Positions 43,709 through 54,656 of a stretch of 64,000 nt of DNA are shown here, piece by piece. The notes under the pieces are model-generated. The model was not told where the DNA came from. It saw only the letters and a list, made by a program, of their open reading frames with translations, and searched no databases. The translations under genes and the position numbers were made by a program. The DNA is taken from contig NC_010376.1 in NCBI RefSeq assembly GCF_000010185.1, positions 310,001-374,000 on the forward strand. The letters run 5' to 3'. Each line of letters starts with the position of its first letter. The first letter of the stretch is position 1. Origin of the DNA: Finegoldia magna ATCC 29328 (lineage in GTDB: Bacteria > Bacillota > Clostridia > Tissierellales > Peptoniphilaceae).

Positions 43709-44141
43709 ATTAACGAATGAAGAAATTTGGCAACAATTTACTGAAGGGATAGATTGCGCACAAGTTGTATTGAGATATTTTGCAGATGATTTGGGAGTTG
43801 ACAAAAAACTTCTTACAAAAGTCGCATCGCCATTTACAGGTGGTATGTACAAGGGAATGACTTGTGGAGCAGTAACTGGTGCCTACATGGTTTTGGGGAT
43901 CAAATACGGCCATTCTAAGCCAAATGAAGGCGAGAAGAAAGTCGAACTTATCAAAAAAATGTTCGAATTCGATACCAAATTCAAGGAAAAACAATCAACG
44001 ATAATTTGCGAAGAAATATTGGGAGATAATATAGCAGAAAATCTCGAAAAAATCGAACAAGAAAACACAATGCAAAAAAAATGTCCACAAGCTGTGAACG
44101 ATGCGATAGATATATTAGAGGAAATATTTGAAGAAAAATAA
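43701..44141 (+). CDS. C_GCAxxG_C_C-family redox protein
   Basis: 146-residue small redox protein of the C_GCAxxG_C_C family, with cysteines at 19 (GIDCAQVV), 55 (MTCGAVTGAYMVLG), 103 (IICEEILG) and 128 (KKCPQAV), exactly the family pattern. I choose ATG 43701, whose GTGGAGGTG ribosome binding site lies within the radical SAM gene; an upstream in-frame start lacks one. It closes the cluster and precedes a strong terminator. Family role unknown; the arrangement of four Cys suggests a metal or disulfide centre. Confidence 0.87.
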   Translation: MNKLTNEEIWQQFTEGIDCAQVVLRYFADDLGVDKKLLTKVASPFTGGMYKGMTCGAVTGAYMVLGIKYGHSKPNEGEKKVELIKKMFEFDTKFKEKQSTIICEEILGDNIAENLEKIEQENTMQKKCPQAVNDAIDILEEIFEEK

Positions 44142-44147
44142 AATGAG

Positions 44148-44176
44148 AGCTGTCTACTAAGGTAGGCAGTTTTTTA
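44148..44176 (+). terminator. Intrinsic terminator of the radical SAM cluster
   Basis: A 10-bp imperfect stem (AGCTGTCTAC with GGTAGGCAGTT, two G-U pairs) followed by a T-run. Confidence 0.85.
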
Positions 44177-44267
44177 AGTTAATTTTTAAAAATCATTATG
44201 ATTTGCTAATAAATAATTCTATTTAAATAATGATATAATACAAGTAGCAAACGAAAGAGAGAAAATT

Positions 44268-45812
44268 ATGATTATTATTAGAAATATAAAATTGGAAAAT
44301 GACGATGAGAACGAATTGAAGAAAAAAATCTCCAATATGATTGGAATGAAAAACTTCGACTACGAGATTTACAGAAAATCCATCGATGCGAGAAAGGGGA
44401 TTCTGTTCAATTATCAAGTTATCGTTGATGTCGACTTGTCTGATAAAAAGATCAAATCAATCAAGAATTGTGAGAAATATTTTGAAGAAGATTTTAGATT
44501 AGAAGATGTAGATAATTCGAAAAGCGTCACAGTTGTGGGAAGTGGACCTGCAGGGTTGTTTTGTGCGTATTTATTAGCGAAAAATAGAGCAGAGGTCAAG
44601 GTTATTGAACGAGGAAGTGAGGTATCAAAAAGAGTTGATGATATCGAACATTTCTTGGAAACTGGAGAGCTAAACACGAACAGTAACGTGCAATTTGGTG
44701 AAGGTGGAGCTGGAACTTTTTCTGACGGGAAATTAACGGCACGCTCCAAAGACAAAAGAGTCAGGGAAGTTTTGAAGACATTTGTCGACTACGGCGCTCC
44801 AAGTGAAATCATGTACGACTCCAAGCCACACATCGGAACTGATGAATTACAAAAAGTAATCGTGAATATGAGAAAAGACCTTATAAAAATGGGTTGCGAA
44901 TTCGAATTTGATACATTGATTGACGATGTGGAAATCGAAAACGAAAAATGCGTTGGAATAAAATCACATGATAAAAAATTCCAATCAGATTGTTACGTTT
45001 TGGCTCTTGGAAATAGTTCAAGAGATACTGCTGTGATGTTAGCAGATAAAATTAAAATGACGAACAAGCCATTTGCAGTTGGATTTAGGATTGAGCATCC
45101 ACAAAAAATGATTGATTTTGCACAATATAAATGTGATAGAAATCTTCCAAGCGCGACTTATCAACTTTCTTATTCTGAAGAAAACAAAAGAGGAGTGTAC
45201 ACTTTTTGCATGTGCCCAGGTGGATATGTAATCAATGCTTCTAGCGAAGAAAATGAGTTGTGTGTCAATGGTATGAGTTTTCATAAAAGAGACGGCAGAA
45301 ATGCAAATAGTGCGATTGTGTGTGGTATAGATGAGAATACTTACGGGCACAATTTGTTGGACGGAATAAAATTTCAACAAGAAATCGAACGCAAGGCTTT
45401 TGAATTGGGAGGATCAAATTACAATGCGCCAGTTCAATTGGTAAAAGATTTTATGAACGATAAAAAATCAGAAAAAATCGGTGAAGTCGTGCCGACTGTC
45501 AAACCTGGATATGTTTTGAGTAATTTGAACGATATTTATCCAAAACACGTTACAGATTACATCAAAACTGCGATAAAAATGATGGACAAGAAACTTCACG
45601 GTTTTTCGATGGATGAAGCGGTACTCACAGGAGTTGAAACGAGAACTTCTTGTGCTGTGAGAATGGACCGAGACGATTTATTGAGAAGTGAAAATATTGA
45701 TAATTTGTATGTAATTGGTGAGGGAAGCGGATATTCTGGAGGAATTGTTTCAAGTGCAATCGACGGATTGAAGGCTGCTGAGGTTATCCTTACATCAAAA
45801 TTATCTAAATAA
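44268..45812 (+). CDS. FAD-dependent dehydrogenase (COG2509)
   Basis: 514 residues. A small N-terminal domain (about 1-83) is followed by a Rossmann fold with GSGPAGLFCAYLLAKNRAEVKVIERG (FAD) and the diagnostic NSNVQFGEGGAGTFSDGKL segment, then DAVLTGVETRTSCAVRM and NLYVIGEGSGYSGGIVSSAIDGLKA at the C terminus. The family is known but its substrate is not. It is a single gene behind a TATAAT box (44234) with an AGAGAG ribosome binding site. Confidence 0.88.
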   Translation: MIIIRNIKLENDDENELKKKISNMIGMKNFDYEIYRKSIDARKGILFNYQVIVDVDLSDKKIKSIKNCEKYFEEDFRLEDVDNSKSVTVVGSGPAGLFCAYLLAKNRAEVKVIERGSEVSKRVDDIEHFLETGELNTNSNVQFGEGGAGTFSDGKLTARSKDKRVREVLKTFVDYGAPSEIMYDSKPHIGTDELQKVIVNMRKDLIKMGCEFEFDTLIDDVEIENEKCVGIKSHDKKFQSDCYVLALGNSSRDTAVMLADKIKMTNKPFAVGFRIEHPQKMIDFAQYKCDRNLPSATYQLSYSEENKRGVYTFCMCPGGYVINASSEENELCVNGMSFHKRDGRNANSAIVCGIDENTYGHNLLDGIKFQQEIERKAFELGGSNYNAPVQLVKDFMNDKKSEKIGEVVPTVKPGYVLSNLNDIYPKHVTDYIKTAIKMMDKKLHGFSMDEAVLTGVETRTSCAVRMDRDDLLRSENIDNLYVIGEGSGYSGGIVSSAIDGLKAAEVILTSKLSK

Positions 45813-45880
45813 TTTAAAAAGCTAAATTTTTGGGTATATTAAATAAAAGCTTAATTTTAATTAATAAAGAGGAGAATAAA

Positions 45881-46834
45881 ATGATACTTAGTATAACTTC
45901 TAATCCTGCTATAGATGTGATTTACGAGATGGATGAGCTGGATACTAATGGAGTAAATGTAGTTGATGATGTGTACAAGACGCCAGGCGGCAAAGGTATA
46001 AATGTGTCCAAAGTTTTGGATTTGTTGAGAGCAGATTTCATGGTTACAGGATTTATCGGTGGAAGTAACGGAGATTATGTAATCGACAAATTAGATGATG
46101 TGAACATTAAGCACGATTTTATCTTCACAAATGTCGACACTAGAAACTGCATCAGAGTAATTCATGGCGACAAGCAATTTGAAATATTCGAAAAGACCAA
46201 TAAAATTGATTCGAGATTTGAAAGAACATTCATGTCACTAATACAAGAAATCGGAAAAAACTACGACATATCTGTAATCAGTGGAAGTTTGATGAATGGT
46301 TTATCTGATAATTTCGTAGAAGAAACGATGGAAATACTACAAGATAACAGCAAGATTATTTTGGATACAAGTGGACAAGTCACGAAAAAAGTTTTGGAAA
46401 ATAATTACAAACCATACGCTATCAAACCTAACTTCCACGAATTCAAAGAAATCATTGGCTTATCAGAAGATATTTCATCAGAAGATTTCATCAACAAAGA
46501 TTCAGATTATTTGAAGGGAATTTTCAGTAATAAATTGTTAGATGATATTGAAATTGTTTTGGTTACCAACGGAAAATACGGAGCTATTTTAAAATACAAA
46601 GATAATTTGTACAAAATTACAGTTCCACAATACAAAATTCAAAGAACTGTTGGAAGCGGAGATGCCACTGTCGCAGGGATTGCAAAATTCTTGGATGATG
46701 GAGAAAGTGTCATGGAAACAGTTTTGAAGGCGATAAGTCTTGGAGTATTAAATGCGAGAGTTTATGAAGTAGAAAAGTTGGATGTAAGTAAAATAAATGA
46801 AGTTGCCGAACAAATAGATGTAGAATTATTATAG
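45881..46834 (+). CDS. PfkB-family 1-phosphofructokinase
   Basis: 317-residue kinase of the FruK/LacC branch: SITSNPAIDVIYEMDELD at the N terminus, TPGGKGINVSKVLDLL, TGFIGGSNGDYV, and a normal C-terminal signature RTVGSGDATVAGIAKFL with the catalytic GSGD. It contrasts with the paralogue at 8938, which lost the glycines. I use ATG 45881 (AGAGGAGAATAAA upstream). It is flanked by the FAD dehydrogenase and a terminator. The sugar phosphate substrate (fructose-1-P or tagatose-6-P) cannot be settled here. Confidence 0.9.
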   Translation: MILSITSNPAIDVIYEMDELDTNGVNVVDDVYKTPGGKGINVSKVLDLLRADFMVTGFIGGSNGDYVIDKLDDVNIKHDFIFTNVDTRNCIRVIHGDKQFEIFEKTNKIDSRFERTFMSLIQEIGKNYDISVISGSLMNGLSDNFVEETMEILQDNSKIILDTSGQVTKKVLENNYKPYAIKPNFHEFKEIIGLSEDISSEDFINKDSDYLKGIFSNKLLDDIEIVLVTNGKYGAILKYKDNLYKITVPQYKIQRTVGSGDATVAGIAKFLDDGESVMETVLKAISLGVLNARVYEVEKLDVSKINEVAEQIDVELL

Positions 46835-46840
46835 GAATTT

Positions 46841-46870
46841 ACGCGTCAAAATTTTTTGATGCGTTTTTTT
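46841..46870 (+). terminator. Intrinsic terminator after the pfkB gene
   Basis: ACGCGTCAAA (46841-46850) pairs with TTTGATGCGT (46855-46864), one G-U pair, then seven T. Confidence 0.9.
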
Positions 46871-46919
46871 CTTGCTCAAAAATTTGCATATCTGATATAA
46901 TACATTTAAAGAAAATAAT

Positions 46920-46970
46920 TGGGATAAATTTGCTTGACTTGTTATCGTTTGTATGGTAAATTTATTCCTA
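46920..46970 (+). promoter_or_regulatory. Structured 5' leader hairpin of guaB
   Basis: TGGGATAAATTTGCT (46920-46934) pairs with GGTAAATTTATTCCTA (46955-46970) with one bulge and three wobble pairs, around a loop of about 20 nt, just downstream of a TATAAT -10 at 46896-46901. The conserved bases of a purine riboswitch are not seen. It may control guaB expression. Confidence 0.45.
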
Positions 46971-46987
46971 ACATTAAAAATTTTTAA

Positions 46988-48472
<1,485 letters not shown>

Positions 48473-48481
48473 GAGCAAAAA

Positions 48482-48955
48482 ATGGATATTAGATTAATAA
48501 TGGGAAGCAGCTCAGATATTGAAGTTGCAAAAAAAGTTACTAAAATGTTGAAAAAATTTGGCCTTTCTTATGAAGTATCAGTAATTTCAGCACACAGAGC
48601 ATTGGATGTTTTAAAAGAAACTGTTGAAAAAGACGACTGTAAAGTTTACATCACAATCGCTGGAAAAGCAGCACATTTGGGTGGAGTAACAGCTGGAATT
48701 ACAACAAAACCAGTTATAGGAATTCCTGTAAAAGGATCTGCACTTGCTGGAATGGACGCATTATATTCAATCGTTCAAATGCCAAAAGGAGTTCCAGTTG
48801 CAACTGTTGCAATCGACGGTGGAGAAAACGCAGCTATCCTAGCAGCTCAAATGATTGCTCTATCTGACGAAAAATTAGCTCAAAAATTAAAAGATTACAA
48901 AGAAGAAATGAAACAAGCCGTAATTGATTCTGACAAGGAGTTAGAAGAAATATAA
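48482..48955 (+). CDS. purE: 5-(carboxyamino)imidazole ribonucleotide mutase (PurE)
   Basis: 157 residues catalysing carboxyl transfer in purine synthesis. MGSSSDIEVAKK, VISAHRALDVL, VYITIAGKAAHLGGVTAG (residues 58-71), PVIGIPVKGSALAGMDALYSIVQMPKGVPVATVAI are the family blocks. At 61-68 it reads GKAAHLGG where class I enzymes usually read GGAAHLPG. No purK is present here, so the carboxylation donor cannot be inferred. It overlaps purM by 1 nt. Confidence 0.93.
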   Translation: MDIRLIMGSSSDIEVAKKVTKMLKKFGLSYEVSVISAHRALDVLKETVEKDDCKVYITIAGKAAHLGGVTAGITTKPVIGIPVKGSALAGMDALYSIVQMPKGVPVATVAIDGGENAAILAAQMIALSDEKLAQKLKDYKEEMKQAVIDSDKELEEI

Positions 48956-49980
48956 TGGGATTAACTTACAAAGATTCTGGTGTAGATAAAGAAAAAGGCT
49001 ACGAAGAAGTTCAAATTATAAAAGAAATCGTAAAGAAAACTCATGGCAAAGAAGTTCTAACAGGAATTGGTGGATTTGCTGGTCTATTTAAACCAGAACT
49101 TACCGATATGAAAGAGCCTGTATTGGTTAGTGGAACTGATGGCGTTGGAACAAAAATCAAACTAGCAATGGAACTAGATAAACACGATACAGTTGGTATT
49201 GATTTGGTTGCAATGTGTGTTAATGATGTTTTGTGCCAAGGAGCAAAGCCATTGTTTTTCTTAGATTACATTGCGACTGGAAGCTTGAAACCAGCAAAAA
49301 TGGCGGATTTGGTTCGTGGTGTAGCAGAAGGTTGTAGCCAATCTGAATGTGCATTAATCGGCGGAGAAACTGCTGAAATGCCAGGATTGTACAAGGAAAA
49401 TGATTATGATTTGGCGGGATTTGCAGTTGGTATTGTAGATCGCGATAAAATAATCGATGGAAGTGGAATTAAAGAAGGAGACGTTGCAATATCACTATCT
49501 TCAAGTGGAGTTCACAGCAATGGATTTTCACTTGTAAGAGCGGCATTGGATATGGCAAATGTAAAATTATCCGACAAATTCGAAGATACTACAGTTGGAG
49601 AAAGACTTTTGGTTCCTACGAGAATTTACGAAAAAGAAATCTCAGCATTATTAAAAGAAGTTGAAATCAAAGGGATTGCTCACATCACTGGTGGTGGATT
49701 ATACGAAAACGTACCAAGAATGTTACCTGAAAATATCGGAATAGAATTTGATATTAAAGAATCAGAAATTGATTCTGTGTTCAAAGCTATTCAAAAATGG
49801 GGAAATGTAGAAACAAAAGAAATGTTCTCTACTTTCAACATGGGAATAGGCATGGTAGTTGTAGTTGATGCAAAAGATGTGGATAAATCTCTTGAAATAT
49901 TACAAAAAATAGATCCAAAAGCAAAACAATGTGGAGTTTGCAAAAAAACAGAAACTTCTGTAAAGATTAATTTAAAATAA
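48955..49980 (+). CDS. purM: Phosphoribosylformylglycinamidine cyclo-ligase
   Basis: 341 residues forming the imidazole ring in purine synthesis. TGIGGFAGLF, VSGTDGVGTKIKLAMELDKHDTVGIDLVAMCVNDVLCQGAKPLFFLDYIA, IGGETAEMPGLYKENDYDLAGFAVG and AHITGGGLYENVPRMLP are the AIRS-family blocks. It starts at the last base of the purE stop codon (TAATG). Other de novo purine genes (purF, purD, purN, purL, purH) are not seen in this window. Confidence 0.95.
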   Translation: MGLTYKDSGVDKEKGYEEVQIIKEIVKKTHGKEVLTGIGGFAGLFKPELTDMKEPVLVSGTDGVGTKIKLAMELDKHDTVGIDLVAMCVNDVLCQGAKPLFFLDYIATGSLKPAKMADLVRGVAEGCSQSECALIGGETAEMPGLYKENDYDLAGFAVGIVDRDKIIDGSGIKEGDVAISLSSSGVHSNGFSLVRAALDMANVKLSDKFEDTTVGERLLVPTRIYEKEISALLKEVEIKGIAHITGGGLYENVPRMLPENIGIEFDIKESEIDSVFKAIQKWGNVETKEMFSTFNMGIGMVVVVDAKDVDKSLEILQKIDPKAKQCGVCKKTETSVKINLK

Positions 49981-49995
49981 TTTAGTGAGGATTTT

Positions 49996-51111
49996 ATGAA
50001 AAAAAAGTATTTTTCGTTTGTAGATGAAGGATTAATCAAGATGACTTACACAGAAAGATTGAAGTCATATTTAGATGGTAATGTCGTGGATGTTGTTCCA
50101 TTTGATCTTTTCGATGTAGAAACACCTTTGGCAACAAATATGGGATACACAAAAATAGATTTGATAAATGATTTTTCGTTGTATACTGATATGGTTCATC
50201 TCAAAAAATCTTTATATGGAATAGATTACATGTATATTGGTATGGATCAAAAAGGAATTGGAAGCATTCTAGGTAGCGAAACTAGAATGACAGAAAATGG
50301 TGATTTTTTGACATCTCATTATGCTATTGATGAATATGAATCAATGGCTAATTTGGGAAATATAGATGTAAGTAACAGTGAAACTGTGTGCAATTTTATT
50401 GAAAAAGCAAAAAAGACGAAATCATCAATGGATGGAATCACAATATTCGGCGCAGTTACAGGTCCATTTACTACAGCTTCTGGAGTCAGACCTGTTGAAA
50501 AACTTCTTCGCGATACGAGAAAAAATAAGGAAAATTTGCACGAATTATTAGATTTGTGTACAAATTATACCATTGATTTTGTGAGAACTTTTACCGACGA
50601 AATAGGTGGATGTTTCTTCAAAATTGCTGATCCTGTTGCATCGATGACAGTAATTAGTAAGAAACAATTTGAAGAATTTGCACAGCCTCATTTGACAAAA
50701 TTGACAGATGCAATTTATGAAATTACTGGAATCAAACCAATGGTTCATATTTGCGGTAAAACTGACAAAGTTTGGGAAAATTTCAAAGATACTAATTTCT
50801 CAAGATTTTCACTTGATAACATAGAAGATATGGGAGAATTCAAAAACATTCTTGGAAATTCTATGATAATCGAAGGAAATATTGCGCCTATGGATATACT
50901 TTTGAATTCAGACCCACAAACTGTTAGAAACGAAGTAAAAAATATTTTGCAAAAAGCTTCAGACAGTCCAAAAGGTTTCATATTAAATTCAGGATGTACC
51001 GTATGTGACCACACTCCAATAGAAAACATCGAAAGCTACATTAAAGCAGTATGCGATTTTGGAAAAGATGCTTCGATTGGAAAATTACCAAAAGGATTAT
51101 CCGACATATAA
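49996..51111 (+). CDS. Uroporphyrinogen decarboxylase/MtaA-type methyltransferase
   Basis: 371 residues of the UroD/MtaA-CmuA superfamily. The ligands expected for a methyltransferase zinc site are visible: MVHICGK (His-x-Cys) and NSGCTVCDHTP, which UroD itself lacks. The N-terminal YTERLKSYLDG and FGAVTGPFTTASGV fit the corrinoid:thiol methyltransferase type. A corrinoid protein or coenzyme partner is not present here, so the methyl donor is unknown. GTGAGGA before ATG 49996 supports this start, but ATG 50041 (MTYTERL) is the family-typical start and cannot be excluded. Confidence 0.87.
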   Translation: MKKKYFSFVDEGLIKMTYTERLKSYLDGNVVDVVPFDLFDVETPLATNMGYTKIDLINDFSLYTDMVHLKKSLYGIDYMYIGMDQKGIGSILGSETRMTENGDFLTSHYAIDEYESMANLGNIDVSNSETVCNFIEKAKKTKSSMDGITIFGAVTGPFTTASGVRPVEKLLRDTRKNKENLHELLDLCTNYTIDFVRTFTDEIGGCFFKIADPVASMTVISKKQFEEFAQPHLTKLTDAIYEITGIKPMVHICGKTDKVWENFKDTNFSRFSLDNIEDMGEFKNILGNSMIIEGNIAPMDILLNSDPQTVRNEVKNILQKASDSPKGFILNSGCTVCDHTPIENIESYIKAVCDFGKDASIGKLPKGLSDI

Positions 51112-51123
51112 ATTTATTAAATC

Positions 51124-51161
51124 AACAACCATTTATTTTTCGAAATTAAATGGTTGTTTTT
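51124..51161 (+). terminator. Intrinsic terminator
   Basis: AACAACCATTTA (51124-51135) pairs with TAAATGGTTGTT (51147-51158), followed by TTTTTG. Confidence 0.9.
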
Positions 51162-51246
51162 GAATTAAAAAATGTATCCAAATATCGTAATATCAAGACT
51201 TGAATATACTTTTATGGTATAATATGTGAGTATTGGAGGGATTTAG

Positions 51247-52842
51247 ATGTTAACAGTTAACAATTTAAGTGTCATATTCCCCGATAAAAAATTATTTGAG
51301 GATGTTAACCTAATTTTTAATCCAGGTAACTGTTACGGAGTTATTGGTGCGAATGGTGCTGGTAAATCAACGTTCCTCAAAATTTTATCCGGAGAAAAAG
51401 AGCCTACAAAAGGCAATGTCACGATAGATAAGAACACAAGATTATCAAAACTAAACCAAGATCACTACGCTTTTGAAGAAAACAGCGTAATGGAAACAGT
51501 TTTGATGGGAAATAAGAAACTTTACGATATCCAAAAAGAAAAAGATGAGATATACATGAAGCCTGATTTCAGCGATGAAGACGGAATGAGAGCAGCGGAA
51601 TTGGAAGCGGAATTCCAAGAACTTGGAGGATATGAAGCAGAAGCGGAAAGTTCATCTTTGTTACAAGGTTTGGGAATTACAACAGAACAACATTATATGC
51701 TTATGAAAGATTTGAAAGAATCTGACAAGGTAAAAGTTTTGTTAGCGCAAGCTTTGTTCGGTAATCCAGGAATATTGCTACTAGACGAACCTACAAATGG
51801 TTTGGATTTGAAGGCAATATTGTGGCTTGAAGGCTTTCTAATGGATTTTCCAGGAATTGTAATCATAGTATCTCACGATAGATATTTCTTGAATGAAGTG
51901 TGCACTCACATGGTGGATGTGGACTACGGAAAGATTAATATGTTTGTTGGTAACTACGATTTCTGGTACGAATCAAGTCAACTTGCACTTAGAATGCAAA
52001 AAGAACAAAACAAGAAAAAAGAAGACAAAATTAAAGAATTACAAGAATTTATCCAAAGATTCTCCGCCAACAAATCAAAATCCAAGCAAGCTACAAGTAG
52101 AAAAAAACTTCTCGATAAAATCACGTTGGATGACATTAAACCATCTAGTAGACGTTATCCATTTGTTGGATTTGAACTTTCGAGAGAAGTTGGCAACGAA
52201 ATTCTAAATGTAGACAACTTGACTGTAGAACAAAATGGCAGCAAACTAATCGACAATTTGACTTTCAGGGTCAACAAAGGAGATAAGATTGGATTTATCG
52301 GAAACGAAATCGCCATCACGAAATTTTTCGAAATAATCAACGGAAACGATGATAATTATTCTGGAGAATACAAGTGGGGACAAACTATTACTAATACGTA
52401 TTTTCCAAAGGATAATACAAAATATTTCGAAGATTGCGATTTGAATTTGATTGATTGGTTGAGACAATTCAGCGAAGAAAAATCAGAAATTCACATCAGA
52501 GGATTCTTGGGCAAGATGCTATTTTCAGGAGACGAAGCATTGAAGAAATCCAACGTTCTAAGCGGTGGTGAAAAAGTTAGAATGATGTTTTCAAAAATGA
52601 TGGTAACACCTGCGAATGTTTTGGTGTTCGACCAACCTACAAACCATTTGGATTTGGAAAGTATCGAGGCCGTAAACAATGGGCTAATCGCATTCAAATC
52701 AAACATTTTGTTCACATCACTAGATCACCAATTTGTATCTTCTGTGGCAAATAGAATTATTGAAATATTTGATGACGGAACTTATCGTGACGTATCAATG
52801 AATTACGAAGACTATATAGAAAAATATTTAACTAATAATTAG
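51247..52842 (+). CDS. YbiT-like ABC-F protein with asymmetric ATP sites
   Basis: 531-residue two-domain ABC-F protein, probably ribosome-associated. NBD1 has a normal Walker A (GANGAGKST), Walker B ([12 protein letters not shown]) and VSHDRYF, but its signature is degenerate (LKESDKVK for LSGGxxxR). NBD2 has a normal [11 protein letters not shown] but lost Walker A ([12 protein letters not shown]), its Walker B Glu is Gln ([10 protein letters not shown]), and the switch reads SLDHQF. So only the site built from NBD1 Walker motifs and the NBD2 signature looks competent. Members of this group are regulators of translation or resistance factors; the function here is not established. An extended -10 (TGG-TATAAT, 51215-51223) precedes it. 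Confidence 0.88.
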   Translation: MLTVNNLSVIFPDKKLFEDVNLIFNPGNCYGVIGANGAGKSTFLKILSGEKEPTKGNVTIDKNTRLSKLNQDHYAFEENSVMETVLMGNKKLYDIQKEKDEIYMKPDFSDEDGMRAAELEAEFQELGGYEAEAESSSLLQGLGITTEQHYMLMKDLKESDKVKVLLAQALFGNPGILLLDEPTNGLDLKAILWLEGFLMDFPGIVIIVSHDRYFLNEVCTHMVDVDYGKINMFVGNYDFWYESSQLALRMQKEQNKKKEDKIKELQEFIQRFSANKSKSKQATSRKKLLDKITLDDIKPSSRRYPFVGFELSREVGNEILNVDNLTVEQNGSKLIDNLTFRVNKGDKIGFIGNEIAITKFFEIINGNDDNYSGEYKWGQTITNTYFPKDNTKYFEDCDLNLIDWLRQFSEEKSEIHIRGFLGKMLFSGDEALKKSNVLSGGEKVRMMFSKMMVTPANVLVFDQPTNHLDLESIEAVNNGLIAFKSNILFTSLDHQFVSSVANRIIEIFDDGTYRDVSMNYEDYIEKYLTNN

Positions 52843-52850
52843 GAGTAGAA

Positions 52851-54383
52851 ATGAAACATCAATTAGTTATTGTAGTAGATTTTGGAGGACAATATAATCA
52901 ACTAATCGCTCGTCGTGTCAGAGATTTGAACGTGTACTGCGAAGTTGTTCCTTACAAAAAAGCATTGGATGTTATCAAAGAAAAACAACCAATCGGGATA
53001 ATCTTCACAGGCGGACCAAACAGCGTTTATGAAGAAAATTCTCCACAAATCGAAAAAGAAATTTTTGAATTAAATATTCCTATTTTGGGAATGTGCTACG
53101 GAATGCAACTTATCTCCAAAGATTTTGGTGGAGTTGTTGAAAAAGCAAAAAATCGTGAATTTGGTAAAACAAACGCCAAAATCTCAAATCAAAGCTCTAT
53201 ATTAAAAGGAATGAGTGACGAAAGTATCGTGTGGATGAGCCACACTGATTTCGTATCAGAAAAACCAGAAGGATTTGATATTATCCAAACAACGGATTCT
53301 TGTCCTGTAGCAGCAATTGCAAACGAAGACAAGAAGATATTCGCTGTACAATATCACCCAGAAGTTAACCACACAGTTGAAGGTAAAACATTAATCAAAA
53401 ACTTCCTTTATGAAATCTGTAAAGCAGACGGAGATTGGACAATGGAAAATTTCTTGGAAGAACAAATCCAAAAAATCAGAAAAACTGTCGGCGACAAAAA
53501 AGTTTTGTTGGCATTATCTGGTGGGGTAGACAGTTCTGTGTGTGCAGCACTTTTATCCAGAGCAATCGGCAAAAACTTGACATGCGTATTCGTTGACCAT
53601 GGTTTGATGAGAAAAAATGAAGGCGACGAAGTTGAAGCTGCATTCAAAAATGACGAATTAAACTTCGTAAGAGTAAATGCAAAAGACAGATTCTTAAATA
53701 AATTAAAAGGCGTATCAGATCCAGAACAAAAGAGAAAAATCATCGGAGAAGAATTCATCAGAGTATTTGAAGATGAAGCGAAAAAAATCGGATCTGTGGA
53801 TTTCTTAGCACAAGGAACAATCTATCCAGACGTAATAGAATCTGGACAAGGCGATGCATCAGTTATCAAATCTCACCACAACGTTGGTGGACTTCCTGAT
53901 GTAGTTGATTTCAAAGATTTAATCGAACCACTTCGCGATTTATTCAAAGACGAAGTCAGAAGATTGGGATTAGAATTAGAAATGCCAGAATATTTGGTAT
54001 ATCGTCAACCATTCCCAGGACCAGGACTTGGAATAAGAGTAATGGGGGAAATAACAGAAGAAAAATTAGAAGTGTTGCGTGAAGCAGACTTCATATTCAG
54101 AGACGAAGTTGCAAAAGCAGGAATCGACAAAGACATCAACCAATACTTCGCAGTAATCACTAATAACAGAACAGTCGGAGTAATGGGAGATTTCAGAACT
54201 TACGACTACACATTAGCACTAAGAGCCGTAACAACAACAGACTTCATGACAGCAGATTGGGCAAGAATCCCATACGAAGTATTAGATAAAACTTCAGTAA
54301 GAATAATTAACGAAGTAGACCACATCAATAGAATAGTCTATGATATCACAAGCAAACCACCAGCAACAATTGAATGGGAATAA
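52851..54383 (+). CDS. guaA: GMP synthase (glutamine-hydrolysing)
   Basis: Amidates XMP to GMP. 510 residues: an N-terminal class I glutamine amidotransferase with Cys82 in [10 protein letters not shown] and the His-x-Glu block QYHPEVNH, the PP-loop SGGVDSS at 223-229, and the dimerisation domain ending PPATIEWE. It follows the ABC-F gene after 8 nt. Its 3' end (from 54372) forms the left copy of the 135-bp direct repeat, so this gene marks the border of an accessory segment. guaA ends are known integration sites for genomic islands. Confidence 0.97.
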   Translation: MKHQLVIVVDFGGQYNQLIARRVRDLNVYCEVVPYKKALDVIKEKQPIGIIFTGGPNSVYEENSPQIEKEIFELNIPILGMCYGMQLISKDFGGVVEKAKNREFGKTNAKISNQSSILKGMSDESIVWMSHTDFVSEKPEGFDIIQTTDSCPVAAIANEDKKIFAVQYHPEVNHTVEGKTLIKNFLYEICKADGDWTMENFLEEQIQKIRKTVGDKKVLLALSGGVDSSVCAALLSRAIGKNLTCVFVDHGLMRKNEGDEVEAAFKNDELNFVRVNAKDRFLNKLKGVSDPEQKRKIIGEEFIRVFEDEAKKIGSVDFLAQGTIYPDVIESGQGDASVIKSHHNVGGLPDVVDFKDLIEPLRDLFKDEVRRLGLELEMPEYLVYRQPFPGPGLGIRVMGEITEEKLEVLREADFIFRDEVAKAGIDKDINQYFAVITNNRTVGVMGDFRTYDYTLALRAVTTTDFMTADWARIPYEVLDKTSVRIINEVDHINRIVYDITSKPPATIEWE

Positions 54384-54506
54384 ATTTTTGGTAAAAATGG
54401 CGTATTAAACTTGATTCGTTGCCTCACAACCTCGACGTACTAATTGTACGACTCGGCTGCGAGGCTCCTCATCGGCGTCTAATCCATCCATTTATTTCCA
54501 CAAATT
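54372..54506. repeat. Direct repeat, left copy (guaA 3' end)
   Basis: 135 bp. It begins inside guaA with GAATGGGAATAAATTT (54372-54387), 13 nt of weaker match (7/13), then 106 nt (54401-54506) identical to 57547-57652 except three positions. The GC-rich core folds into a hairpin at 54422-54464 (19 pairs with 5 mismatches, loop TAATT). GC content is clearly higher than its surroundings. Confidence 0.9.
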
Positions 54507-54656
54507 AGACAGTGCTGCGGGATTAAAATGGGAACATTTATAAAAATTAATAAATTGAATAATAGTTCCAAGTGGTTTACATTTGGACAAAAAATTAGAC
54601 CGTAGTTTCAAGCTGCGGTCTTTGTTTTTATCCAATATGAATATTTCTTTTAAATT
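54507..54656. other. Gap after the left repeat
   Basis: No complete gene. It holds a short 25-residue ORF (54528-54605, ending FGQKIRP) that looks like a gene fragment, and the terminator at 54597-54630. Confidence 0.5.
54597..54630 (+). terminator. Intrinsic terminator after guaA segment
   Basis: AGACCGTAG (54597-54605) pairs with CTGCGGTCT (54613-54621), one G-U pair, followed by TTGTTTTT. Confidence 0.75.

Noticed and set aside
39754-44141. Confident call of an arsenosugar pathway
   Set aside because: Family names suggest it, but no ArsM, arsenate reductase or ars regulator is in the window, so the substrate is left open.
54414-54494. Short minus-strand peptide reading MDGLDADEEPRSR... 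in both repeat copies
   Set aside because: It is produced by the hairpin sequence itself; no ribosome binding site or homologous protein I can name, so I do not call it a gene.
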